Shown: piece after piece, positions 44,969-63,637 of the stretch | Position numbering within the stretch: the first letter of the stretch is position 1 | Layout: each line of letters starts with the position of its first letter | Source: Allodiplogaster sudhausi | Lineage: Eukaryota; Nematoda; Chromadorea; Rhabditida; Diplogasteridae | Direction of reading: 5' to 3' | DNA length: 64,000 bases | Assembly: GCA_945643635.1 (NCBI GenBank) | Contig: CALZFC010000145.1 | Span: 292,501 to 356,500, forward strand | Notes under the pieces: model-generated | Told to the model about the DNA's origin: nothing | What the model saw: the letters and a program-made list of their open reading frames with translations, nothing else | Database searches by the model: none | Made by a program: the position numbers and the translations under genes

Positions 44969-47812
44969 TGAGTGGTTCTCGACTCACCTTCTCTGCATGC
45001 GCATCTCTCCTCTCACTCCTACGATGTCTCTCTGGTGTCATCGTACGACCTCTGCCCTCTTGGTCTGCTGCATCACCACGGCATTAAACCAGTGGTATCA
45101 ATGTAGCATTACTGTATTTTTTTTCTACCTTTCTTTTTTGCTCACAATCAATCTTTTTAAGAAACTCATTTACGATTATTAATGTGATAATTTTCTTCTT
45201 CTTTTTTATTTAAATCTTCCCGTTTATTTTCACTAAATGTTTAAAACACTATGAATTCAGTAAATCAATAATTTTATCATCAACTTCAGACAACATTCGC
45301 AGCAACGCCGACGATGCCGACTCAAGTGAGAGCAGCAGGAGTGCCAGAGCTGCCTCTCTATGAGAATGGTGAGAGTAAAGAGAGTGAGAGAGATAAACTG
45401 AGAGAGAGAGATAGAGAGATAGAGAGAGAGAGAAAGAACGAAAGAGAGGCAACGAAAAGGTGACGGAGGTGTAAGAGAAAGTGAGATGACTAGAGAGGAG
45501 ATAGTCCCGCCCAGGATCTTGGTACCAAGGACGCTTCGGACGATTCGGACGCTTCCAAATGCATCCTCGCTAATAACTTTTGTTCTAGGAAAAACTAAAA
45601 TATTCTAAATGGTACATTAGTTTGCTTATAGAGTACGGATGCTACTGTTAAAAAATCGATAACTTTTTTATCATTTGATAAGAAGTTATCAGTTTTTGCT
45701 AATAAAAAATTTCATTTCAAATGTTTTTAAACGAAATTTCTCCTGTACCATTATTTTGTCTCTACACACATCCCCAAATAATAAAATTAATGATTGTATC
45801 ATTGATAACGTAAATCAATAAATGAGACCTTATCACGCATGTTCATATGATGTAAAGATTCGCCTTACGATTCTGAATCTAATTCTGTAATCAGTTTTCA
45901 ACAGAATGTGCCGGTTAACAATGTATTTTTGATTGTGTGTACTTTGCAAGACTTTCTTCAGAAAGAACAGGGCAGGGAGGCCTCGCAGGCCGAGGAGGCG
46001 GGGCCTAACCCTTTTTTTCTCTGCCTATGCTATTTCGCTACCTCAAACTTGGGTAATTAAACCGAAGACGAAAAGGGAGCGCGCTACATTTCTGAGTATC
46101 AATACTAGCGCAGCAACCTAGATTTGGACGCATCATACCGGGCGAAATTTTGACAAAGACAAAGACAATGGGGAATCCTGAAGAAAGACTTGCAAAGTAC
46201 ACACAATCAAAAATACATTGTTAACCGGCACATTCTGTTGGAAACTGATTACAGAATTAGATTCAGAATCGTAAGGCGAATCTTTACATCATATGAACAT
46301 GCGTGATAAGTTCTCATTTATCGATTTCCATTATCAATGATACAATCTTTAATTTTATTATTTGGGGATGTGTGTAGAGGCAAAATAATGGTACAAGGGG
46401 AAATTTCGTTTAAAAATATTTGAAATGAAATTTTTTATTAGCAAAAACTGATAACTTCTTATCAAATGATAAAAAGTTATCGATTTTTTAACAGTAGCAT
46501 CCGTACTCTATAAGCAAACTAATGTACCATTTAGAATATTTTAGTTTTTCCTAGAACAAAAGTTATTAACGAGGATGCATTTGGAAGCGTCCGAATCGTC
46601 CGAAGCGTCCTTGGTACCAAGATCCTGGGCGGGACTGTACGAGCGAGAGATAGAGGGAAAGAGAACGAGAGTGCGCGAAAGACAGCGAGACACAGAGATC
46701 TCAAAAGTAATGTCACTAAATTGTATTTTGTCATACCTTTTGGAATGATGATTGTAGTGATGCTCGCGAGCCGCCTCGACTTTGACCGCGGCAGCTTCTT
46801 GCATCGCGCCTTCGCCGCTCTTCGTCTCTGGTTCGACCACGTCAACGAGTACGGAGACATGATCAACAAATTTGTCAGTTCCTTCCTTTTTATTCTTAGT
46901 TTCTGTCTCCGGAATTTTATTTGAATTTCGCCGGGCAGAATTTCCTTCTCAAACATGTTCCTTGCTCATCAATTGATTATAATAAAAATATTTAAAAATT
47001 AATAAATATGTAAATGAATATATTAAAAAAAAAGCCGTCAGAACGCATTGTTCCGCGCGCGTCTCTCTCCCACCTTCCCATGCGTCCGCTCCCTCTCCTC
47101 GAACGTTTCCTTCGACTTTGCCAACTCGAATTCGCTGATCGCCGAGCCGCGTCCCTTGCCGCATCGCATCAAATACATTGGCGGCATCGCGCTCAGGAAG
47201 CCCAAGGCGCTCGATGAGGCAGGCTAATATTTTCTTCTTTAAAGTTTTTTTCTTCCTCTATGCAAGTATATATCATTCCTATCATTATTAATTTATTAAG
47301 AATAAAATTTTAAACATAATAATAAGAGATCTTATCCGGAATAAAAAAAGTGGCCTATCAGAAGTTCGGGAAGATCCTCGGGTCCGCGAAAGGCGACGTC
47401 GTTCTCTTCTCTTTCGGCACGCAAGTCCTCAACGAACGGATTCCGCGCGTGGTCGTCGACAACTTTGTCGCCGCTTTTAAGGTTTTTCATGTTTTTTTTG
47501 CTAATGTTATCCCCCCCCCCAACATTTTTCTGCCACATTGCCTCTGTGAAAGATGGCGCGCAGAAAGTTGTTCAGCTTCTTTTTTCCCCGCTCTCCATTT
47601 TCCGATGTTCCCCGATGTTACCTTCGTATGGAAGTATGACGTCACCGCGGAAGTGAACACCAGTACCAACGTGTTCGTTTTCGATTGGCTGCCGCAGACC
47701 GATCTTCTCTGTTAGGAAGAGAGAAGTAGAGAGAATGAGAGAGAGGGAGAAAGGTAGAGAGAGAGAGAGAGAGAAAGAGAAAGAGAGAGGGGGAGAGAAA
47801 GAGAGAGAGGGG

Positions 47813-47884
<72 letters not shown>

Positions 47885-50464
47885 AAGAGGAAGAAAGAGA
47901 GAGAAGGAGAGAATGAGAGAGAGAGAGAGAGAGAGAGGAATAGCAAGTGCCCCCCTTCGCAGACGACTCTCGTGTGTCTGCCTTCATCTCTCACGTCGGT
48001 CTGAACTCGCTGACGGAGGCTGCCTTCGCGGGCGTCCCTCTCCTCTCGGTTCCTCTCTTCGTCGACCAGTTCCACAATGCTTGGCGTGCTCAGCAACTCG
48101 GCATCGGAGTCACGCTCAAGTCTCTTTATTCTTCTTCTCTCTTTTTATTTTAGAAAGAATTTTTTTTATTGTTATTGTCATTTATATCTCGCGCTTTTTC
48201 TCAAAATGTCTGCTGGCCATTTTTACACGAATAAGAATTAATTGAACATCGTAGTGAATAATACATGTAAAAATAATATAGAAAACTAGTCTGACGAAAT
48301 GCTTTTAACTCGACAGAAAGACAGAACTTACGGCGGCAAATATCCGCGACGCGCTCGAGAAGGTTCTCAGGCAACCGAGGTACATATATATGACGCGATT
48401 TGCGAGAGTATCAAAATGTCCGGGGACCCGGCAAAATTAGATTTCGCTCAAAAGATCTTTATAGGTACTTTTTAACACGGCAAAACGAATGGAATGGGTC
48501 CGGGAGTCTGAAATCGCCATTTTGGCGAGCTGTGCGAGGTTTAATATTCGAGAGTACGATGAAACTTGCAGAGATGGTCGCACATTCGCGTTCGCTGTTT
48601 CGCACACAATAAAGCAATATTCTTGAAAATTTTGTCATAAATAGACAAGATATTGCTTTACAAAGCTACTAAAGTAGAATTTAAAAATATTCACTTTTTT
48701 GGTCTCAGCGGCCTCTAGACTTTGGAGAGGCGCCATTCTCTTATATGGAAAAATTTCACGGGTTTTCTATCTTCAATTGTAGAGCAAAAAATTATCTTCC
48801 CAACGAGCTATAGTATGCCAGATATCGACGAGGTCTTTTATGTTTCCCAGTCATAAAACTGTTGAAATACGTCCGGTTTAGTGCCTGTGCATCGGCATGC
48901 ACTTTGTTTAGGCGTTACCAACGCCGAAAGCGAAACACAAGCGATATGCCGCATGAAGGTAGTCTAGGGAATTTACGTAGGTTTTTATGCAACTGTTTAA
49001 ATAAAATTTAAATGCAAAACAAATTTGTTAATTGCCGGGCAAAACATCACGCTCGCCCGGGGCTTCGAACCCCGGACGTTTGTATTGCGACTTCAACTCG
49101 TTCGCACTACACTAAATCATTCTTCCTGAGGTGCGACAATGATTTTCTTCTTACCTTGCCCGGTGCATAGGTCAATGAAACGCTGAACCCGCGGATTTCA
49201 ACAGTTTTATGATTGGGAAACATAAAAGACTTCGTCGATATCTGGCATACTATAGCTCATTGTAAAAATAATTTTTTGCTCTACAATTTAAGATAGAAAA
49301 CCCATGACATTTTTCCATATAAGAGAATAGCGCCTCTCCAAAGTCTAGAGGCCGCTGAGACCAAAAAAGTGAATATTTTCAAATTCTACTTTAGTAGCTT
49401 TGTAAAGCAATATCTTGTCTATTTATGACAAAATTTTCAAGAATATTGCTTTATTGTGTGCGAAACAGCGAACGCGAATGTGCGACCATCTCTGCAAGTT
49501 TCATCGTACTCTCGAATTTTCAACCTCGCACAGCAAAATGGCGATTTCAGACTCCCGGACCCATTCCATTCGTTTTGCCGTGTTAAAAAGTACCTATAAA
49601 GATCTTTTGAGCGAAATCTAATTTTGCCGGGTCCCCGGCTCTTTGGCTTCCTTACGATTCTCTCGCAAATCGCGTCATATGTACATATTTCTTTTACAAT
49701 TTGACTAATATTTTAATTCAATCGTTAAATGCGCTCCAATTGACATCATTTGATCTTTTATTACTTCTTTATTTATTTATTTATTCTCCCCACCTGTGCT
49801 CAGCTACCGCGCTCGCGCTCGTTCTTTGTCACAGAAGTTGCTGCTCAACCCTGACGAGGCCACCAGAACGTTCGTCGAGAGCATTGACTATGCGGCCAAG
49901 TTTAAGGCAAGTACTGGAAGGAGAAGATAGAGAGAGAGAGTGAGAGAGAGTTGTAGAGAGTGAATGAGAGAGAGCTGCAGAAAGAGAGAATTGGAGAGGG
50001 AGAGAGATAGAATTGCAGAGCGCGAGGCCAAGAGAAAGAGAAAGAATTGCAGTGAGCGAGGGAGAGACAGTTGTAGTGAGCGAGAGAGATAGATAGAGAT
50101 AGTTGCAGAGAGAGAGAGAGAGAGAGAGAGAGGGTTGCAGAGAATAAGAAAGATTTTCGGACGAGGAGAGGAGAGAGCGTGTGAGAGAGAGAGAGAGATA
50201 GCGATGCTAAAAACATCAACAACCTGCCAGGATCTGCACGAGCACCTGACCCCGTTGGGTGCGCACACCTCTCTGGCCGCTCATCTCGGCTACGACATAG
50301 TCGCCTTCTTCTTGCTGGTCTTCTATCTTGCCGTAGCCGTCTCATGCTTAGTAGGCTACTCTGTCGCGCTCGCCATCTACCACCACCTAAGCCAGCGACC
50401 GTCTCAAAACCTGCATAAAAGGACACTCAAGAACTCCTCTAAACGGAGAGCGAAGCTGGAGTAA
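43329..50464 (+). CDS. ugt: UDP-glycosyltransferase
   Basis: Exons 43329-43487, 43688-43767, 43811-43943, 44103-44217, 44973-45094, 45290-45368, 46758-46873, 47042-47218, 47362-47710, 47963-48119, 48317-48379, 49804-49906 and 50231-50464 join in frame. UGTs transfer a sugar from a UDP-sugar to small lipophilic acceptors in the ER lumen. Seen are a signal peptide (VLLQLLLLSTTVASLDV), SYDLCPLGLLHHHGIKPV, VVLFSFGTQ, WLPQTDLL, the donor-sugar signature FISHVGLNSLTEAAFAGVPL then SVPLFVDQ, and a C-terminal membrane span with a short basic tail. The usual HGG of the signature reads HVG. Introns after 47218 and 49906 have GC donors. Fold-back elements lie in the introns after 45368 and 48379. The 47482-47575 part has intron-like composition but is open and in frame, while splicing it at visible sites breaks the frame. 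Confidence 0.9.
45502..46639. mobile_element. fold-back transposon 3 in a UGT intron
   Basis: Inverted repeats of about 460 bp start at GTCCCGCCCAGGATCTTGG (about 45504) and end at its complement near 46637. The right end reads CAGTCCCGCC next to TA, as in mariner-type elements; the left end lacks the CA. The centre (about 45964-46175) is a GC-rich spacer without a recognisable ORF or tRNA-like module. It is non-autonomous. Confidence 0.75.
48388..49680. mobile_element. fold-back transposon 4 (8-bp target) in a UGT intron
   Basis: The termini ATATGACGCGATTTGCGAG and its complement are flanked by a perfect 8-bp duplication GTACATAT (48380-48387 and 49681-49688), as expected for hAT-type transposition. 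The arms are about 480 bp and highly similar; the centre is about 320 bp. There is no transposase ORF. A tRNA-like module lies on the minus strand of the centre. The left duplication begins exactly with the GT of the 5' splice site after exon 48317-48379. Confidence 0.9.
49053..49115 (-). ncRNA. tRNA-like module in fold-back element 4
   Basis: On the minus strand TAGTGTAGTGCGAACG (A-box-like) is followed by a strong T-arm, CCGGGG-TTCGAAG-CCCCGG, which contains a perfect B box. The D- and acceptor arms are weak. Unlike in elements 1 and 2, it occurs once, in the spacer. Confidence 0.5.
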
Positions 50465-51215
50465 ACATATTTTGCGTTGAAACTCTTTAAATTTCTTTTG
50501 TTTCATTCAATTTCCGTATGCCTTAACTTGTTCATGTGATTCTCTGCCTCGATTAATCTCATGTTCCTACCTCGTTTGATGCCTTAACAGTGTTCGCCTG
50601 TCCATCTCCAGTTGCACACTATCTTTTTTCCAGCAGACTTTTCCCCTGAGAACTTTCCAGGTAAGCTCATTCACTCCTCGAGTCAAAGTATTTGTTGTTC
50701 AGTTCATTTCCTACCCGCTATCACATCTCTGTCAATGGCCTCTAAAGGTAGTTCCATTCAATGTAACCAGTCATCTACGAGATAAACGATTATTTCTTTA
50801 TCTTCATGTGCAAAGGCCAACTTTACGTAGAACATTCCATCAATCAGCTCATAAGGTCACTCTTAAAAACACAATCTTAACTATTATCGGCTCTCTTGCC
50901 TTTGCGAACTTAGCACTAAACCAAGAAGACTAGGAATACTAAGAAGCAATAATATTGAGCATGTCTAAATCACAGTAAGCAGCCAAATGTAGCTATTTAT
51001 CACAGGATAAAACTGAAGGGGTAATTAGGCAATTCGGAAGGCATTTACAGTACCAGGTAAAGTGCGTCTACATATAGCGCCGACAAATGAAATGTCAATG
51101 GTATTTGTACAAGGAATGTCTCTGTTGGGAAGGAAGGGGAAGGCGAAGAATATATCAAATTGATTAATACTTAGACTTATTGATCGGGGGATGTTTCTCT
51201 GACTTCTCTCGCCCT
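50465..51215. other. intergenic, UGT and GFAT 3' ends
   Basis: The convergent 3' ends of the UGT (+) and GFAT (-) genes meet here. No additional gene is seen. Confidence 0.6.
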
Positions 51216-57672
<6,457 letters not shown>

Positions 57673-57691
57673 CGTGGAGGATGGATGGTGG

Positions 57692-57722
<31 letters not shown>

Positions 57723-58164
57723 CTTAGCCTTAAGGTTATTAGGATTAAGGTTAAGGTCATCCTTAGCGGACACAACAATACTCATGGCCGCCCACACGAA
57801 AAGGAGCACAGATTGGTGCGTGGTAGGAAAGAGAAGAAAAATCATAGAGCGAATTAAGAGGATAAACACACATGGTTCGAGAGGGGAAAAGGCTAGACAA
57901 GAGCACACACTAAGCAGACGCCATAATGGAGCACAAGCTGGAAAGAAGCCGGCATGTGAGGGGGAGGGAGATGGAGAAATCGAGGGAAAGAGAGAGAGAG
58001 AGGGTGGGAGGGGAGAGGGAAGAGATGATGCGACATTCCAAAAGACGTGCTGGCAGTGTGCGAAAGTACGCATGCACCACTGCAACAGACGGCGAAAGAG
58101 CATAAACAGAGGCCAACCAGAGCTTGATTTAGAAGGGCGAAGAGGGAGGGATTTGGTGTGGAAG

Positions 58165-58213
<49 letters not shown>

Positions 58214-58797
58214 CAACGAGGGGGAGGGGAAAATGTGAGAGAGATTGAGAGAGAGAGAAAGCGAGGAAGACAGAGATGTTTTGGGATATTTGAGTACGTA
58301 ACGATTTTGGCGAAGAAGATGGGAAGATAGACAGCGAGACAACCTAGGAAAGAATTAAATAATGAGCGAGAAATCTGCCGTGCTCTAGCTGGCCGAGATG
58401 AAATATGGCCAAACTCCGTGTGAACTGGCGAGTGAGAGAGACAGAGAGAGAAAGAGAGACAGGAGAGAAGAGAGAGGAGACAGGAAAGAGCTGAAGAGAG
58501 GGGATGGAGGGAAAGAATGGCAAAAACCAGTGTAGCCCAATGTATCAGGGCTGAAAACAAGAGAAGATCGGCCAGGTTGACCCCGCTCAAACAACGACAA
58601 ACTTGGAGGGAATGAAGGGATATCACTGATATCAAGGACATCCTCACATTGATCTACCCAAGGATGTCATATCAGGGGACACTCGCGTGTCAGAACGTTG
58701 AAAAGATGGGCCAAGTGGTTGGGTGAGATAAGCACATTCCACGCCTCAGAAGGTGAAGAGAAAGCGCGGATCAGAGGAATAGATAAGGCAACATTGC

Positions 58798-58879
<82 letters not shown>

Positions 58880-60024
58880 GGAGCAAGCAAGGACTAAGAC
58901 GGATGAAAAGCCAAAAAGGAGCTCAACAGAAAGCATGCAACGGGAACAAAGAGAAGACGAGCGAGAGAGGGAGAGAAATGGGAAAACAGATGGAGAGAGG
59001 GTGTAAAAGGGAGAGAGGGAGAGGGGAGAAAAGGAGCGACAGGGTCTATATAATAATGGTGAAAAGCCGGCGATGAGAAGGAAGCGACCGGGAGGCAGGA
59101 GGACACTGTGACACAGAATGAATGGCGACGTGTCTTGCTCTGGAAGGGGTGGAGGGGAGGCGAGCGAAGGGCCTTCCGAGAGAGAGAGAGAGACAGAGAG
59201 AGAGTGAGAGGGAGAGTGAGAGAGAGAGACGGAGTGAGAGAGGGCACATGAAAAAAAGTCAGCAGGCAGTACTAGAATGAGGTATAGTGAAAAGCGAGGA
59301 GAATACGAGCGTCAAAGAGAGGAATTAATGCACGTAAGCCATATAGAGGGCGAGGTGTAGAGCAGAGCTGAATGGATACCGCAAGTAGATCATGGAGATA
59401 AGGAGCAGGGGGAGAGATAATCTATGCGATCCAATCAGTGACCTATTCGTTTCTCACTCTGCATCTCGCCCCTATTTCTATCGTTATTTCTGTAATCTCT
59501 TTGCATTCTCTCTCCCTCTCTCTCTGTGCCTCTCTCTGTCTGTCTCTCTCTGTCTCACTCTTTCTGTCACTCACTCTCTCTCTCTCTCTCTCTCTCTCTG
59601 TCCATGTTTTAAGTTCATTCCTATGCCATTCTGGTCCACAACTGAACTTTTGATTGATCGCGGCAGCCAATCAGCAGTGGCATCCAGTTCACATCAGACA
59701 TTGCTGCCTTGCCAAATATCGTCACATCTTTTAGGCCATGCTCACTTTCTCTCTCTCTCTTTCTCTCTTTCTCTGTCTCTGTCTCTCTCTCTGTCTGTCT
59801 CCATCTCCCTTTCTCTCTCCGACTGACTCTTTATCTGCTTGTGTCTGTATCTCTAGCTCACCATCTATTTCTGTATTCCACGCTATTTTCGGCAGCATTG
59901 AACGATGTTGTCAACTATCTTTTCCCTTCTCTCTGATTTATCTTGCTAATAATTAAGATCAGAATTCCTTTCTCTTGCATTATTATCTCGCTTTCCCTTT
60001 ATATTTTCCATTCTCCCTCACTCT

Positions 60025-60075
<51 letters not shown>

Positions 60076-60463
60076 ACTCTCATCTTTCGTCTCGTTCTAA
60101 GCTCTGGTAACCCCAAGCGACGTGCCGGCAACTAGGTGTGTGTTTTGCTTTTAGAAGAAAATACTTCCGATAGAGCACTGAAGAAGCGTGGAAGAGTGAT
60201 GAACATGTAAAATTAGGAAAAAAATATCCTCATAATTTTTTATATACTAATAAAAGGAGTTTTCGAGAAATTAAGGACATCAATAAACATGTGGCAAACA
60301 AACGTTCCAAGAACAATTGTCGCCTTTTATTGTCTCTATCATAGAGAATAATTTCTTTCGCTTCTTGTCTCCCTTTCTCGCTCTCTTATATTTCTCTCAT
60401 CTCCCTGTTTCTTCCCATCCCTGTGGTTCGTCTTTTCCTCGTTCTCTATTTCTCTCTCTTTCA

Positions 60464-60506
<43 letters not shown>

Positions 60507-61339
60507 TTTGCCCCGTGACCACTTTCCAAGATTGCAAAAGGCATTGCATGTTTCGCAGTGTCCAAACCCCCTCCCTTCTCCTCCACAAATAAATCCCTTA
60601 ATCACATGTTAATCATCTCCGCTAATTAGCAGAGCTAGTTAAGGAAGTGGAAGAGGAGAAGGAAAAGAGAACGATGAAAGAACAAAAGAACTCTCAGAGA
60701 ATGGAATTTGTTTTACATACGAATTAGCAGCATGCGCGTTATAAGCGCCTAAAGAAATTCAAGGAGATAGGGAAAAACCGTGCAGGGTTTTACAGTTCCG
60801 AGCTTCTGCATGCTAGTGCCTGAAATGCGGATTGGGCAATATAAATCTTTTTTTACTACAAAAAACTTGGGAAGAAAGTTAAGAAAGACAGGATAAATGA
60901 ATGAAAGATAGCCACCAGATGGTTATTTCGTACGCTTTATGGTAGTGCAGGGTCAGATGATTTTTGAGTGAGCTGGAAGGGACATCGTCAACAACGTCGA
61001 CGTGGAGGAAATGACACCTTGCAAGGACAGAGAGGGAAAGATCGAGAGCGATGCAGAGAGAGAGAGAAGGAGAAAGAGAGAGAGAGAGAGATAAGGGAAA
61101 AGTGAAAGAGTCGAAAAGAAGTGTAGGGTGAAAGAGAACGTCATAGAGTGGCGATGAACAGTGCAAGCGGACTTTTTCACCAATATGGACTGAGTGACTG
61201 GAAAACAATAGAGCCAAAAATGTGAAAAATAGGTGAAAAAGGAAAGAGAAAGAACCAGTGGAAGAGAGGGAGAGGGATGAAGAATGAAAGAGAGAGGACG
61301 AGTGTCCAGGAGAGAACGGGAGAACGAAAATGAAGTGTA

Positions 61340-61391
<52 letters not shown>

Positions 61392-62637
61392 GGAATGGAA
61401 TGTGAGATACTAATAGAGAGATGTGTGTCAAACGAGGGGTGCAAACAGTCAGAGACTAATAAACGTTTGTGAAAAATGCAGGGCATGAGATTGAGAAAAA
61501 ATGGCTTGGATTATGCAATAGTGGGGACTGAACCATCCGGAGACAGAAATTGCCATCCCTCTCATTTGCATGTTATCCTAGATTTGCATAAAATGGTCCG
61601 AAAATTGCACTCTTTCTCTCTATCTCTCGATATCTCTTTCTCTCTCTTCTCCTATCTCTCCCGCTCTGCTGCAGTCGAAGACTTATCTTTTTGTGGGCAA
61701 AATATGCCCCGTATTGGTGGAAAAGATGATTAATCAGTCTCTTGTTAGGTAACATGAGAGAGTTTGAAGATCTATTCGACGAACAGTTGACAGGATCACC
61801 TTCATCCAAGCAATTCTTGAGAGACATATTATTTGAGACGTTAATGTTTATTTAAGAAGATTGTAATGGAGAAGAGACGGAAAATATAATTTATAATTGT
61901 TTAAAAATCCAGTAATAAAATGATTTACACAAAAGAAACAAGACCGCCTTTTCCGGCTCAGAACGAATAAAAGTGGTGGAATCAAAAAGTACTTAGAATT
62001 CTCGATCAAAACAGAAAAGAAATCAAAGTAATACATCAGATTTCCCTACATTTCTACTTATAACATTCATTTTTCAAAATATTCTTTCTCTCACGAGTGT
62101 GGTCATGAACGTGGACTCTGTGGCGTCAACTCTTGCACTCTTTTGAAGGACCAGAATGTCCTGATTATTATAACATTTCTAGTAGAAAAACACGTTGTAT
62201 TCGAATTTTTACATGAGTTTTGTAAGAAATAATGAATATGAAAAGATTGCTAATTCCATGAATTTCACATTAGAGCAGATGATATGCGTAATCTCTGTCG
62301 GGAATCGTGCTGAAAGTCAGAAAATGAGGGTCATACAAAAAAATATTGCTAGTGAGAATTCCTATGTCAACAAAAAATAAAGTTAGTTCACGTAGTAAGT
62401 TGGAAGAAAACATGTCGTAAGGACACGTCTACTTGTGAAAAGTGCGAGAAACAAAATATTTATGGACAAGTTGAGTGCAAATTGAGCCCTATAAAAGCAG
62501 AAGAACGAGATGAATGAAATCATTTCACTCATTTCGCCAACGGCTGCTTGGTGGCTTCAAAGCTGCCTCTTCTCCCCTCTCGTTCTCTTCGCTCTCTCCT
62601 CCCTCTCTCCATCCCTCTTCTCTCTCACTTCCTCGCC
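57673..62637. other. 5-kb GA/CT-rich gene desert
   Basis: Upstream of GFAT, no gene is supported. Long purine tracts (58170-58215, 58802-58880, 59180-59245, 61055-61090, 61345-61390) and pyrimidine tracts (59510-59600, 59745-59815, 60030-60080, 60440-60502) account for the long open frames on both strands. The last kilobase (61.7-62.5 kb) is AT-rich. Confidence 0.65.
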
Positions 62638-63580
62638 ATGCCGTATCGTCGCCTAGTTCTTGTTCTCCTCGCGCTTCTTCTCGTCGAGCGAGTATGCTTG
62701 GTACGATTACATTTACTTCAATTTTCTTTGCTTTAATTTCTCGATTAAAATGGAATAAGTAAAAAAAATCCATAGAAATCGCATTTCACAAAAAAAGAAA
62801 AAGAAAAAGTGAATTGCCAATTTACAGGCTTCGCTGCCGTGCGTAGCGTCCAACAGCACTACTTCTGATAGTGATCAGTGCGAGTGGGGCTGCGCCTTCT
62901 CCGCCAGCTTCCACCCCGAGGACAAGAAGACCGCCGTCATCGTGAAGAGCGGTGGCTGCCTGAAGGAGAGTGGCGTCAGGGTTGGCTGCGTGCTCGCCTC
63001 GCAGCTCGACGAAGACGGAGCTATCTTCAATTGCTCTTGCTTCTTTGAAAACTGCAACGGCGATGACAACAAACAGCACTCGGTCTTTGTCTCTCTCTCT
63101 CTCTTTTTCTCTCTCTCTTTGTCTCTCTCTCTCTTTTTCTCTCTCTCTTTGTCTCTCTCTCTCTTTATCTCTCTCTCTTTTTCTCTCTCCATTGAATGGC
63201 AAGTGAATTATCGATTGATTAATCGACCGATAAATTATTATTCAATTGGACAGGATGAATTTTTGCATTGCTGAATATTGCCTACAACGGAAGTTGCATT
63301 TGAATAATATCTTTATTCATATTTAAAGTTTAAGAAATAAGCTTATTTTTAGGAAGTATTACGCCATTAACTCACGATCGCCTACAATGAGATCAAGTCT
63401 GACGAGCCTAAGGCGAGTTTGAGAAAGGAATTAAGCGTGACAGTTCTTTTTTTTTCTATAGTTCAATTTACCGTTTTAAATTCTTATGAGTTCTCATGCT
63501 CAGATTTCACTGTGCATCGCCGTCCCGTATTCGCGGCTCTCGTCCTCGCCTTGGGCGTCGTTTGCAGTGCGCTGATCTAA
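62638..63580 (+). CDS. secreted Cys-rich Ly6/uPAR-like protein, probably GPI-anchored
   Basis: Exon 62638-62691 encodes a signal peptide (VLVLLALLLVER). Exon 62828 to about 63059 or 63082 encodes an eight-cysteine domain (PCVAS, QCEWGC, GGCLKES, GCVLAS, NCSCFFENCN). The terminal CSC...CN pattern is that of three-finger LU-domain proteins. Exon 63504-63580 encodes a hydrophobic C-terminus (PVFAALVLALGVVCSALI) typical of a GPI-attachment signal. Keeping that frame requires a GC donor after 63059 (CAACG|GCGATG); the GT donor after 63082 would give a non-hydrophobic end. The protein would sit at the cell surface; its ligand is unknown. Confidence 0.7.
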
Positions 63581-63637
63581 TAATGATAACGAATTATAAT
63601 AATGATAAAGAGGGGCGTAATGAGCTGGAATGCCTTC

